Assembly (NCBI RefSeq): GCF_002233755.1
Contig: NZ_NIFO01000001.1
Coordinates: 682,001 to 746,000 of the forward strand
Length of the DNA: 64,000 bases
Direction: 5' to 3'
Origin: Acinetobacter piscicola
GTDB taxonomy: Bacteria > Pseudomonadota > Gammaproteobacteria > Pseudomonadales > Moraxellaceae
Position numbers and translations under genes: made by a program. Shown one piece after another: positions 35,987-44,545 of this stretch (its first letter is position 1; each line of letters begins with the position of its first letter). The notes under the pieces are model-generated. The model saw only the letters and a program-made list of their open reading frames with translations, was not told the origin of the DNA and searched no databases.

Positions 35987-37219
35987 ATGAATGCTCCAGT
36001 ACAAATGACTGAATTACAGCTTCAGGATGTAAAGCAAAAGTCAGGTTTTCAGCTCGATAAAAAAAGATATTTATGGATGATTAGTCCATCATTACCTGTG
36101 ATTGGTTTAGGTATTTTAGCAGGCTATCATGTTGCGCCAAAACCTTTGAAAAAAGTATTTGCACTGGGCGGCCCAATTGTTTTGCATGTGATTATTCCAA
36201 CAATTGATTCACTCATTGGTAAAGATAAAAACAATCCAACAGCTGAAGATGTAAAATTACTCGAGCAAGATCCTTACTATGCGCGTTTGGTGAAATCATT
36301 TATTCCGATTCAATATGCTGCCAATGTCTATGCTTGTTATTTGGTTGGACGTAAACAAACGTCGTTACTGGATAAAATTTTATTAGGCATGTCCATGGGC
36401 GCGATTAACGGCATTGCGATCAATACTGCACATGAGTTAAGTCATAAACATGATCGTATGGATCATATTCTTTCGCATTTGGCTTTAGTACCTTCTGGTT
36501 ATAACCATTTCCGTATTGAACATCCGTATGGGCATCATAAACGTGCAGCAACACCAGAAGATCCTGCTTCTTCAAAGATGGGTGAAACATTCTATGAGTT
36601 TTTACCACGTACCGTGATTGGCTCATTCAAATCTGCGATTGAAATTGAAACTAATCGTTTAAAGCGTAAAGGTTTAGGTTTTTGGTCGAAAGAAAATGAA
36701 TTATTACAAGGTTGGGGAATGACCACGGCTTTTCATTCTTCAATGATTGGTTTATTTGGAACAGGCATATTGCCTTACTTAGCAACCCAATCGGCTTATA
36801 GTATTGGTTTGTTTGAAGTGATTAATTATATTGAGCATTATGGTTTATTACGTCAAAAGAGTGAAAATGGTAAATATGAACGTACTATGCCAGAGCATAG
36901 TTGGAATAATAACAACATTGTAACTAACTTATTCTTATACCAGTTACAACGTCATTCAGACCATCATGCTTATCCTACACGCCCGTTCCAAGCGTTGCGT
37001 CATTTTGATGAAGCACCTGAATTACCAAGTGGTTATGCAAGTATGTTATTACCTGCATTGATTCCTTCTTGGTGGTTTAAGATCATGGATAAACGCGTAT
37101 TTGATCATTATCAAGGCGATTTGAATAAAGCTAATATTTTCCCAAAACGCCGTGCAAGCTTATTCAAAAAGTTTGGTGTGATTGATAAGTTATTAAATTC
37201 ATCGAAACAAGATGTTTAA
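35987..37219 (+). CDS. alkM: Alkane 1-monooxygenase AlkM
   Basis: A 410-residue integral-membrane non-heme di-iron enzyme that hydroxylates n-alkanes at the terminal carbon, with electrons from rubredoxin. About six helices plus the three His boxes: HELSHKHD (H149-H155), HPYGHH (H179-H184) and QRHSDHH (H323-H327), along with the NYIEHYGLLRQ block known for AlkB enzymes. The frame is open to 35882, but AAGGTGA correctly spaced before the ATG at 35987 marks the start. No rubredoxin genes are adjacent, as in Acinetobacter, where they lie elsewhere. Terminator after the gene. Confidence 0.95.
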   Translation: MNAPVQMTELQLQDVKQKSGFQLDKKRYLWMISPSLPVIGLGILAGYHVAPKPLKKVFALGGPIVLHVIIPTIDSLIGKDKNNPTAEDVKLLEQDPYYARLVKSFIPIQYAANVYACYLVGRKQTSLLDKILLGMSMGAINGIAINTAHELSHKHDRMDHILSHLALVPSGYNHFRIEHPYGHHKRAATPEDPASSKMGETFYEFLPRTVIGSFKSAIEIETNRLKRKGLGFWSKENELLQGWGMTTAFHSSMIGLFGTGILPYLATQSAYSIGLFEVINYIEHYGLLRQKSENGKYERTMPEHSWNNNNIVTNLFLYQLQRHSDHHAYPTRPFQALRHFDEAPELPSGYASMLLPALIPSWWFKIMDKRVFDHYQGDLNKANIFPKRRASLFKKFGVIDKLLNSSKQDV

Positions 37220-37253
37220 GATATTTTATTGATTAAGTGACTGATCTAAAAAG

Positions 37254-37282
37254 CCCTTCCTTTTTCAAAGGAGGGGATTTTT
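37254..37282 (+). terminator. Rho-independent terminator of alkM
   Basis: CCCTTCCTTT (37254-37263) pairs with AAAGGAGGGG (37267-37276), one G-U, followed by ATTTTTA. Confidence 0.85.
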
Positions 37283-37339
37283 ATGGAAAAGTGGTGGCAT
37301 GCTCTTCGCAACACAAGGATTTAAATATTCTGAAATAAA

Positions 37340-37686
37340 TAACGTCAGTTCGGGATAAACTCTGATGTAAGTTATTGAAAAAATAGATCAGGCACAACGG
37401 AGTCTTATCATTTAAAGTCCGATGTAAGGATTAACCCACTTCGTCTTGCACTTCGCTTGAAATATATTTCAATCTTGTTCAGGTTCGACCTGAGAGGTAC
37501 TACCTCGCAAGGCTTTCGGGAAAAGTAGGCAAAACCATTTGTCAGTCGCGAACTCGACAGATACTATCAAGTACCTAATATATCGCAAAAACAGTATATT
37601 ACAGGTGTAGTCCTGCCTCGAACAATGCGACTGACGTTTCCGCGTATCATATAATTGGAAACATATCTTATCCCGAGCTCAGGTTA
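37340..37686 (+). repeat. MITE-like structured repeat, copy 5 (347 bp, extended core)
   Basis: Ends TAACGTCAGTTCGGGATAA and TTATCCCGAGCTCAGGTTA. TAAATA occurs at both borders (37336-37341 and 37685-37690). Relative to the 290-bp form, the central module carries an extra segment beginning CCCACTTCGTCTTGCACTTC and containing TGAAATATATTTCA, then the CCTGAGAGGTACTACCTCG block also present in copies 2 and 6. The right end lies ten bases from the DUF2087 stop codon. Confidence 0.87.
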
Positions 37687-37696
37687 AATAGTAATG

Positions 37697-38152
37697 TTAA
37701 TGAGAGACTTTCATGTGCTGATTCATTCTTTCCAGTTTTTGCTGTTCGATCTGTTGTTTGATCTTAAAAATCGTATCATCAATATCCATCATGGATAAAA
37801 CATCAAGGTATGGTTTTGCAGGGTGGTCATCTGAAAGCTGTAATCTTTGATATTCGTTTCCAGCTAAATTTCTATGCAAAAAACCATAATCTATCAATGT
37901 TCTACGCAATTCAACATGATCAATCCACAGTATGCTTCCAATACCATTTAACCAGTGTTTCAGTGCTTCATTAACATCTTTTTCACTGAGTATTTGGGAT
38001 GATGGAACGGTCAATGAAGCCAATGCCAAACAGGTCTGAAATTCTTCATGCTTTAGGTTTTTAAGCGTGAAATCTTTTTTCTTTAAAAGACGTTGTAGTA
38101 TTGCCAATATATCTTGTTGATGAATGGTGATTCCAGAAGTCGTCGTATTCAT
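37697..38152 (-). CDS. DUF2087 domain-containing protein
   Basis: A 151-residue soluble protein. The stretch SEKDVNEALKHWL followed by DHVELRRTLIDYGFLHRN and NEYQRL matches DUF2087, a small domain often at the C-terminus of regulators and stress proteins. The N-terminal 60 residues look like a small helical, possibly winged-helix, domain, but I cannot assign a DNA-binding role. Monocistronic, with a repeat element immediately downstream. Confidence 0.72.
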   Translation of the reverse strand: MNTTTSGITIHQQDILAILQRLLKKKDFTLKNLKHEEFQTCLALASLTVPSSQILSEKDVNEALKHWLNGIGSILWIDHVELRRTLIDYGFLHRNLAGNEYQRLQLSDDHPAKPYLDVLSMMDIDDTIFKIKQQIEQQKLERMNQHMKVSH

Positions 38153-38455
38153 TTTAAACTCTTTTTGTTTATATCACTGTAAAAGCGAATTTTTCCTTAT
38201 CCATTTTTACTTTTTTGGATTTAGATGTTGATTAAACCAATAGGTCGAAGTGTTTGATTTATTCATTAAAAATCAAACAGCAGTGTATAAAAATAAAGCA
38301 AAATTTTAAATTAATTTTCTAATAAAACAACAAATAAATTTTTATACAATTATTTTCAAGCTAGTTGTAACTAATGAGATTGTCGTAAAGCATTCTGCTA
38401 CAACGACATAGTGTATGTGTTAAAAGCGTAAAGTTTGTATCGTACTTATCGCTGT
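38153..38455. other. Intergenic stretch downstream of tusE
   Basis: AT-rich DNA with no gene. A small imperfect hairpin, TGTCGT (38381-38386) with ACGACA (38403-38408), lies downstream of tusE and might be a weak terminator. It also holds the DUF2087 promoter. Confidence 0.4.
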
Positions 38456-38779
38456 TTATAGACAATTCGCAGGCTTAGGTACACCTGCCAAACGGCTTAA
38501 ATGACGAGCCACTAAACCTGTATTAAATTTCTCTTGTAAAACAGCATTATTAATCTCAGGGCTCACTGTTTTCATTAAAAATTTAATCAATGGGCGTGTT
38601 GCAGGTGAGTGCCCAAATTGTGCATAGAATTGGCGTACAGATTGAAGTATTTCAAAATGCCATGCGGTTAACTCTAAGTCTAAAGTTTTGGCTAAGATTT
38701 GTGCGACATCTTCATTCCAAACGGTGTAATCAAGTAAATGACCGTCTTGATCTAATTCCAAATTTAGTTCTAAACTCAT
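38456..38779 (-). CDS. tusE: TusE/DsrC-family sulfur relay protein
   Basis: A 107-residue sulfur carrier accepting persulfide from the TusBCD complex and passing it to MnmA for tRNA 2-thiouridine synthesis. The DsrC/TusE fold is recognised from WNEDVAQILA, LTAWHFEILQSVRQFY, SPATRPLIKFL and the C-terminal motif GVPKPANCL with the conserved penultimate Cys106. Last in the tusDCB-tusE series but separated from tusB by 146 bases. The motif AAAATAGCCTAAGC directly precedes the start and in gene orientation supplies AGG seven bases before the ATG. Confidence 0.92.
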   Translation of the reverse strand: MSLELNLELDQDGHLLDYTVWNEDVAQILAKTLDLELTAWHFEILQSVRQFYAQFGHSPATRPLIKFLMKTVSPEINNAVLQEKFNTGLVARHLSRLAGVPKPANCL

Positions 38780-38793
38780 AAAATAGCCTAAGC
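38780..38793 (-). repeat. AAAATAGCCTAAGC motif, copy 2 (abuts tusE start)
   Basis: Directly adjacent to the tusE ATG; the similarity to the roxA copy continues through AAATTGAATCA. In gene orientation it provides the only plausible ribosome binding site. Confidence 0.6.
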
Positions 38794-38925
38794 AAATTGA
38801 ATCACAGATTTATACTGCTGATTTCATGGATATAAATACTACGAAAAGAGAATATTTAAACGGATTGAATGTAAAACATATTCAAATATTACCGTACTGC
38901 ATGATGCAAAATCTCATTCGTTTTA

Positions 38926-39210
38926 TTAGTTTAAACGAATACAACGCTTAAAATCTAAAACCAAGTCTGCAAATTGATCATATGACAGCTTTTGTATCTG
39001 TGCGGGTAAATATCCAACTAAAATTTCAGCATCATTTTCCAATACAGCAACATGCTGTTTATTTAAAATACGTGGGTCTTGGGCAAATAGAACAGCATCG
39101 CCCATTAAAACCACAGAATCATGTGTTGAATAGATGCGTTCTAATTGATTTAAAACAGCATCTGTATGTTGAAAAGAGGATTGAATTAAATAAAGCGTTT
39201 TATCCGACAT
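38926..39210 (-). CDS. tusB: Sulfurtransferase complex subunit TusB
   Basis: A 94-residue DsrH-like subunit of the TusBCD hexamer that relays sulfur from TusA to TusE during tRNA thiolation. The start TLYLIQSSFQ and the pattern DSVVLMGDAVLF are typical. It lacks the active-site Cys, as expected for TusB. Third gene of tusDCB on the minus strand, 23 bases after tusC. Confidence 0.85.
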   Translation of the reverse strand: MSDKTLYLIQSSFQHTDAVLNQLERIYSTHDSVVLMGDAVLFAQDPRILNKQHVAVLENDAEILVGYLPAQIQKLSYDQFADLVLDFKRCIRLN

Positions 39211-39233
39211 GAATGGTTACCTGATTGAGCCTT

Positions 39234-39584
39234 TTACCAATACAACACATGGTCAAATGATTGAATAAATTCAGCATTTAAATCAATAAATGCGAGTTCT
39301 TGTTGTGATTGCGTAACGAAATTTAAATTTTTATCCTTATTTTCTACAAAAACAGGAGTCAAATCATAAAACTCGAAGCTATCCACCATGTTTGATGCAA
39401 CCTTGAAGGCGTGTTTTAACCCATCAAAAGCTGTATCTGCATGCAATAAACTCAACGCTGCACCTTGTAGTAACACTTTGACTTCACTACCAAAAGTTGC
39501 TAAAACCATGGTTGCTGAAAGACTCTCATGTACGTGTAAGCTATTCAAATTGGCTTGGGTTAATATGACAAGTACAGTTTTCAC
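39234..39584 (-). CDS. tusC: Sulfurtransferase complex subunit TusC
   Basis: A 116-residue DsrF-like subunit. N-terminal strand VLVILTQANLNSL, then the helix region ESLSATMVLATFGSEVKVLLQGAAL. No cysteine is involved, as in other TusC proteins. Located between tusD and tusB, 43 bases after tusD. Identification rests on fold pattern, size and order in the operon. Confidence 0.83.
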   Translation of the reverse strand: MKTVLVILTQANLNSLHVHESLSATMVLATFGSEVKVLLQGAALSLLHADTAFDGLKHAFKVASNMVDSFEFYDLTPVFVENKDKNLNFVTQSQQELAFIDLNAEFIQSFDHVLYW

Positions 39585-39627
39585 ACAATTTACCTTTTAA
39601 ATGCAACAATTGAATAAAAATAACAAC

Positions 39628-39996
39628 CTAGAATTGAATTAAGCGATCTGTAGATTGAACAGCATCTGCAAGTTCACCTAAGCCGACAAGTTCAAATCCT
39701 TGAGCAAGGTTAGCAGTGTGAATTTGGTGACGCTTTGCATTCTCCTCATCTGTGATCCCACGTGCTAAAGCGGCACTGACACATACAGGCAGCATGATTG
39801 CTAGTTTCTGCCATTCAGCAGTTAAGTTGCGTTGATCGTCAGGTATCCATTGCAAATTATTCGCAACTTGTACACCGTCTTGGTAGAAGAAAACGCGGAA
39901 ATCTTGATTTTTGCTTTTTAAAGCTTGCGCAAGACCTAAAGCATGCCACGCATGGATAGAGTATGGCGCAGAGGTGATTAGCAATAATGTACTCAT
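39628..39996 (-). CDS. tusD: Sulfurtransferase complex subunit TusD
   Basis: A 122-residue DsrE-like catalytic subunit. The fold start LLLITSAPYSIHAWHALGLAQAL and the segment DFRVFFYQDGVQVAN are typical, and the active-site Cys is in LPVCVSAALARG. First gene of the tusDCB operon, transcribed away from the GalE-like gene with 70 bases between the starts. Confidence 0.88.
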   Translation of the reverse strand: MSTLLLITSAPYSIHAWHALGLAQALKSKNQDFRVFFYQDGVQVANNLQWIPDDQRNLTAEWQKLAIMLPVCVSAALARGITDEENAKRHQIHTANLAQGFELVGLGELADAVQSTDRLIQF

Positions 39997-40066
39997 TGGA
40001 ATTTCACTTGGAGAATGGGAAGCGGCTGTGCAACATTCAAACTTGATAATAAATAGGTAGTATACA

Positions 40067-41071
40067 ATGATTTTAGTGACTGGTGGTTTAGGCTTTATCG
40101 GCTCGCATGTGGTTTTAAGCTTGCTTGCTCAAGGGCAAGAGGTCGTCATTGTTGATAACTTAGCCAATGCGAATTTACAGTCTTTAGAACGTCTAGAATA
40201 TATTACGGGAATGTATATTCCTTTTGTCAAAATTGATATCAGAAATACACCTGCTTTAAATAAAGTTTTTGAACAATATTCGATTGATGTGGTCATCCAC
40301 TGTGCAGGATTTAAGTCGATTGAAGAGTCTGTGCTTAAACCGCTTGAATATTATAATGATAATGTCAGTTGCATCATGAGCTTATTACGTGCCATGCAAC
40401 GAACAGGCGTACGAAATTTAGTACATATTTCAAGTATGGCTGCTTATGCACAGTCTAGTACTGAGTTGAATGAACACACCGCGTTTAATTATTCTTATCC
40501 AAACCCATACATCAAATCACAGCAAATGATCGAAGAAATTATTCGAGATACATTTAGAACGGATAATGAATGGGGCATTGCAATTCTAAGAGTTGCAAAT
40601 GTCGTGGGTGCTTTTGAACATGGTGTACTCGGTGAATTTGTTGCGCCGATGCCGAAAAATATCGTGCCATTGATTTTACAAGTTGCAGCGCAGCAGCGAG
40701 AAGTGATTGAATTACAGCAGAATGCGCAAACGCAAGATGGAACAACAGAGCGTAGCTTTGTCCATGTACTCGATGTTTGTGATGCAATCCAAGCCAGTAC
40801 GCTGTGGTTGCAAGGGCAACACAATGTCTGCGAAAGTTTTGATATCACAGGGCATTTATCGTCTATTAAAAACTTAATTAAAATTGCTGAGGAAGTGACA
40901 GAAACGGAAATTCCGCAGATGGTTGCACCGTATCAAATTCAAGAAATTGACCAAGTTGCATCAAATAGCACCAAAGCGTTAGAAATATTGCAATGGCAAC
41001 CAAAACGGTCATTAAAACAAATGATTGAGGACGAATGGAGATTTTTCCAAAATACGCTAAATAATCGCTAA
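40067..41071 (+). CDS. GalE-like NAD-dependent epimerase/dehydratase lacking key catalytic residues
   Basis: A 334-residue extended short-chain dehydrogenase. The NAD motif is TGGLGFIG (5-12) and the fold follows GalE throughout, including CAGFKSIEESVLKPLEYY. GalE normally has a catalytic YxxxK and a Ser; here the tyrosine is kept (NPYIKSQQM, Y148) but the lysine position is Gln152, and the Ser of SSSA is Met124 in ISSMAAYAQ. This suggests it cannot epimerise in the usual way. A structural, sensing or altered catalytic role is possible. Monocistronic and divergent from tusD. Confidence 0.75.
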   Translation: MILVTGGLGFIGSHVVLSLLAQGQEVVIVDNLANANLQSLERLEYITGMYIPFVKIDIRNTPALNKVFEQYSIDVVIHCAGFKSIEESVLKPLEYYNDNVSCIMSLLRAMQRTGVRNLVHISSMAAYAQSSTELNEHTAFNYSYPNPYIKSQQMIEEIIRDTFRTDNEWGIAILRVANVVGAFEHGVLGEFVAPMPKNIVPLILQVAAQQREVIELQQNAQTQDGTTERSFVHVLDVCDAIQASTLWLQGQHNVCESFDITGHLSSIKNLIKIAEEVTETEIPQMVAPYQIQEIDQVASNSTKALEILQWQPKRSLKQMIEDEWRFFQNTLNNR

Positions 41072-41094
41072 CGGTATTGTAAATTTAAATAAAT

Positions 41095-41113
41095 GCAAAT
41101 AATTATCATTTAC
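41095..41113 (+). promoter_or_regulatory. Candidate Fur box upstream of fumC
   Basis: GCAAATAATTATCATTTAC matches 13 of 19 positions of the Fur consensus GATAATGATAATCATTATC. It lies about 115 bases upstream of fumC, an iron-independent fumarase that is Fur-controlled in other bacteria. Confidence 0.5.
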
Positions 41114-41227
41114 ATTTATTGTGTTAATGTTTAGCATAGCGTAAATACGATTGATGTTTTAGATCAGTATCATGATTTGAGAGTTATACGATTTTAATAC
41201 AAGTACTTAGATAAGATTGAGGTTGCT

Positions 41228-42622
41228 ATGCAAACACGTATTGAACATGACACGATGGGTGATGTTGAAGTGCCAAGCGAGGCGATGTGGGGCGCGCAGA
41301 CGCAACGAAGTGTAGAAAACTTTAAAATTGGTACAGAGCATATGCCTCGCCCGATGATTCGTGCGATGGGGTTGGTTAAAAAAGCCGCGGCAATCACCAA
41401 TGCTGAGTTGAATCAAATCCCGCAGGAACTTGCTAAATATATTGTCGATGCAGCAGATGAAGTGATTTCTGGACAATGGGATTCTCAATTCCCTCTCGTG
41501 GTTTGGCAAACAGGTTCAGGTACGCAAAGTAACATGAACTGCAATGAAGTTATTGCCAATATTGCCAATCAAAAACTCGGTAATCCTTTAGGTTCACAAA
41601 AGCCAGTACATCCCAATGATCATGTCAATCGTGCTCAATCGACCAATGATTCGTTTCCAACAGCTATTCATGTCGCTGCTGCATTGCAAATCAACGAACT
41701 ACTGATTCCTGCTGTAAAACGTTTAAGAGATACCCTGAATCGTAAATCTGAAGAATTTAACGATATTGTGAAGATTGGACGTACCCATTTACAAGATGCT
41801 ACGCCGTTAACGTTAGGGCAAGAATTTAGTGGATATGTGTCACAACTGGATCATGGTCTAAAACGCTTACAACAAGCTTTAGTGTGGTTGTATGAGCTTC
41901 CTCTAGGTGGTACGGCTGTAGGTACAGGTTTAAATGCCCATCCTGATTATGCAGAGCAGGCTGCCGCACAATTGGCGCAATTGACGGGTTTACCTTTCAT
42001 TAGCAATCCAAATAAATTTGAGGCTCTAGCAGGCCGTGATGCTGCTGTATTCGCTTCAGGTGCTTTGAAAACCTTGGCAGCAAGTTTAAATAAAATTGCC
42101 AATGATATTCGTTGGTTAGCCAGTGGACCTCGTTGTGGACTTGGTGAATTATCCATTCCTGAAAATGAACCTGGTTCTAGTATCATGCCTGGAAAAGTCA
42201 ATCCTACACAATGTGAAGCCATGACCATGGTTGTTGCACAAGTGATGGGGAATGACACCACCATTAACTTTGCTGGTGCAGCAGGTAATTTTGAATTAAA
42301 CGTTTATATGCCTGTTATTGCTTATAACTTAGTTCAATCTGTGCAGTTACTTGGTGATGCATGTAATAGCTTTGATGAGCATTGTGCGGTAGGTATTGAA
42401 CCGAATCGTGAGAAAATTGATTATTTCTTACATAACTCACTCATGTTAGTGACCGCTTTAAATCCAGTCATTGGTTATGAGAATGCAGCCAAAGTTGCTA
42501 AAACAGCTTATAAACAAGGTAAGACTTTAAAAGAAGTTGCTGTTGAATTGCAATTGGTGACACCTGAGCAGTTTGATGAAGTCGTGCAACCTGCAAAAAT
42601 GGTGCATCCGAATGCAAAGTAA
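41228..42622 (+). CDS. fumC: Class II fumarate hydratase
   Basis: Fumarase C, an iron-sulfur-free tetramer that hydrates fumarate to L-malate in the TCA cycle. The 464-residue protein has the superfamily blocks [42 protein letters not shown] and the signature loop [15 protein letters not shown] with the catalytic serine. GAGG precedes the ATG. Monocistronic; a Fur-box-like sequence upstream suggests induction when iron is scarce. Confidence 0.95.
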   Translation: MQTRIEHDTMGDVEVPSEAMWGAQTQRSVENFKIGTEHMPRPMIRAMGLVKKAAAITNAELNQIPQELAKYIVDAADEVISGQWDSQFPLVVWQTGSGTQSNMNCNEVIANIANQKLGNPLGSQKPVHPNDHVNRAQSTNDSFPTAIHVAAALQINELLIPAVKRLRDTLNRKSEEFNDIVKIGRTHLQDATPLTLGQEFSGYVSQLDHGLKRLQQALVWLYELPLGGTAVGTGLNAHPDYAEQAAAQLAQLTGLPFISNPNKFEALAGRDAAVFASGALKTLAASLNKIANDIRWLASGPRCGLGELSIPENEPGSSIMPGKVNPTQCEAMTMVVAQVMGNDTTINFAGAAGNFELNVYMPVIAYNLVQSVQLLGDACNSFDEHCAVGIEPNREKIDYFLHNSLMLVTALNPVIGYENAAKVAKTAYKQGKTLKEVAVELQLVTPEQFDEVVQPAKMVHPNAK

Positions 42623-42727
42623 ACCTTAAAGTAATCGAATCAATTGAACATAAATCATCAGCAATAGTTTGTATCTCGATTCGAAGTGCGTACAATATGC
42701 ATTAGAGTTTTATTGTTGATGATGGTT

Positions 42728-43222
42728 ATGCTAGATATTTATTTAACGGATGTTCAGGAAAATGTGCAATTTAAGGATTACCCAAGTGAGCATCCTGTTA
42801 AATTTATTTTAAATTTCAAAAAAATATTTCCAAGTGTCATGGAGTTATTGCTTCCTGTTCTTCCAGATGATGAAGATTTAGATAAAATGACTTGGGAATC
42901 AAATACTCAAGATTTTGAAATATTTAAAAATTTTCTTACAGGTTGGGGCGTGATCGAATTACGATTACAGGCCATTCGCCAATATAAAGATAAAAGCTAT
43001 GCAGATCAGTTGGTGAAAAAAGCTCAAGTAAAACGTAAAGAATTTGCCAAGCAACAAAAGCAACTCACAACAGTTGAATTAGATTATTTATTTATGCATG
43101 AAATACATGCATTGATCGATGCTGAGTTGGTTGAACTCGGCGAAAAATTCTATTTACCAGTTTTACGTGATCTGTGGAAAAATACTGTTTCAAGCAAAGT
43201 ATTGAATGCGAGATTTGATTGA
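42728..43222 (+). CDS. Hypothetical helical protein
   Basis: A soluble protein of about 164 residues starting MLDIYLTDVQENVQF, with Glu/Lys/Gln-rich helices and no family I recognise. Starts at 42719, 42722 and 42728 are all possible and a GTG at 42686 opens the frame; none has a clear ribosome binding site, and the ATG at 42728 gives the most natural N-terminus. Followed by a strong terminator, which supports a real gene. Confidence 0.62.
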   Translation: MLDIYLTDVQENVQFKDYPSEHPVKFILNFKKIFPSVMELLLPVLPDDEDLDKMTWESNTQDFEIFKNFLTGWGVIELRLQAIRQYKDKSYADQLVKKAQVKRKEFAKQQKQLTTVELDYLFMHEIHALIDAELVELGEKFYLPVLRDLWKNTVSSKVLNARFD

Positions 43223-43240
43223 TTTGTCTGTGTAATAGGA

Positions 43241-43267
43241 AGGGACAGTTTAAGACTGTCCTTTTTT
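43241..43267 (+). terminator. Rho-independent terminator
   Basis: GGACAGT (43243-43249) pairs with ACTGTCC (43255-43261), followed by six T. Confidence 0.9.
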
Positions 43268-43424
43268 ATTTCTGCAAACTTTAAGGGATTAGTCACTTAA
43301 ATTTTTTTGAAAAAGCAAAGTAATATTTATCTACAAAAAACAGCATAAAAAATATAATTCAATCAAAAATCATCATTTATAATTTATTTGCACGACTTTA
43401 TGAATAACAAGCAGGGAATAAAAA

Positions 43425-44027
43425 ATGCCGAATCATTTTCAAGCACTGATCGAAAACCGCCGTACTATTTACGCGATAGGTAAGAATGTTAAACAAAATA
43501 CAGATGAATTGATTGAGATTATTGAAAATGCGATTGTGCATGCACCTTCAGCATTCAACTCTCAAACTTCACGTGCTGTCTTATTGTTTGGTACAGAACA
43601 TACAGCCTTTTGGGAAATGGTTTTTGATAAATTAAAAGAGTTTCTTCCAACGGATGAGGCTGTTGCCGCAACTAGAGGCAAAATAAATAGTTTTGCAGCA
43701 GGTGTTGGTACTGTTTTATTTTTTGAAGATATGGATGTGGTGAAGTCTTTACAAGAGCAATTTGCATTATATGCAGATAATTTCCCGGTTTGGGCAGAAC
43801 ATTCAACGGGGATTGCTCAATTTGCGACATGGACTGCATTGGCAGAAAATGGTGTAGGTGCATCTCTACAACATTACAATCCAATTATTGATGATCAAGT
43901 CCATGCGAAATGGGAAGTTCCTACAAATTGGAAATTACGTGCGCAATTGGTATTTGGTTCAATTGAAGCGCCAGCAGGCGAGAAATCATTTATTGATAAT
44001 GCAGTACGTTTTAAAGTTTTCAAATAA
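43425..44027 (+). CDS. Nitroreductase-like oxidoreductase (HBN1/YdgI-type)
   Basis: A 200-residue flavin-dependent oxidoreductase. The family start ALIENRRTIYAIG and the FMN-region motif HAPSAFNSQTSRAVLLFG are characteristic of the short nitroreductase-like proteins related to yeast Hbn1. The C-terminal segment GASLQHYNPIID is also typical. The substrate is unknown; lipid-signalling and nitro-compound reduction have been suggested for relatives. Own transcription unit with a terminator. Confidence 0.85.
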   Translation: MPNHFQALIENRRTIYAIGKNVKQNTDELIEIIENAIVHAPSAFNSQTSRAVLLFGTEHTAFWEMVFDKLKEFLPTDEAVAATRGKINSFAAGVGTVLFFEDMDVVKSLQEQFALYADNFPVWAEHSTGIAQFATWTALAENGVGASLQHYNPIIDDQVHAKWEVPTNWKLRAQLVFGSIEAPAGEKSFIDNAVRFKVFK

Positions 44028-44045
44028 TTGTTTGAGCTAAATCAT

Positions 44046-44074
44046 AAAGGCAGATCTCCGTTATCTGCCTTTTT
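44046..44074 (+). terminator. Rho-independent terminator of the nitroreductase-like gene
   Basis: AAGGCAGAT pairs with ATCTGCCTT around a seven-base loop, with a T-run ending at 44074. Confidence 0.9.
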
Positions 44075-44545
44075 ATATGGCTTAAATGACTTTGTTGTTT
44101 TGTGTAGTTTGCCTTTATTATTTTTAGTTGATGATCGAGTTTCCTCGGGGATATATTCATATTTTTAGAAGAAAAGTAATGTATTTATTAGTTGAATTAT
44201 ACAGTTTGTATGAAAATTCTAGAAAAAATAACGCTAAATTCATATTTTTTAATTATTTTATAGAAAATTTAGCACCTAAATTATAGATTTATACATAGTC
44301 AGAATATTGATCAAGATGACCAATTCACTCTGATTTACTTAATATTATATTTTTAGACTAAACCCTGAATAAACAAGCGAGTATTTACAAGTAACCGTGA
44401 AATAAGCTTTAAAATAGTGTAAATATGCACTATAGTAGAACAAATAAAGTTGAGCGTTGCGCTTGGTTTTTAATCAATTGGTCGTGTACCAGTTTACAGG
44501 CGGATTCTTCACTTTTAGCTTTTTTCTCAATATGAGCAATCAATT
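44075..44545 (+). promoter_or_regulatory. Long AT-rich leader of the cyd gene cluster
   Basis: No gene is visible. ATAGTG-N8-CACTAT (44414-44433) is an inverted repeat that could be an operator. TTGATCAAGATGAC (44307-44320) resembles an FNR/Anr site in its first half (TTGAT-N4-ATCAA) but only partly in the second. The promoter of the DUF2946/cydAB cluster is presumably here. Confidence 0.4.

Noticed and set aside
35987..37219. A terminal-alkane gene island imported by transfer
   Set aside because: Base composition and codon use look like the neighbours, and alkM with a divergent AraC regulator is normal in Acinetobacter.
8551..37686. Reading the spaced 290-bp copies as a CRISPR array or as rRNA/tRNA-related repeats
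   Set aside because: Copies are kilobases apart, long and have terminal inverted repeats, with no short repeat-spacer structure and no tRNA-like fold.
44307..44320. A firm FNR/Anr site before the cyd cluster
   Set aside because: Only the first half-site matches fully, and regulation by such a protein in this genus is unproven to me.
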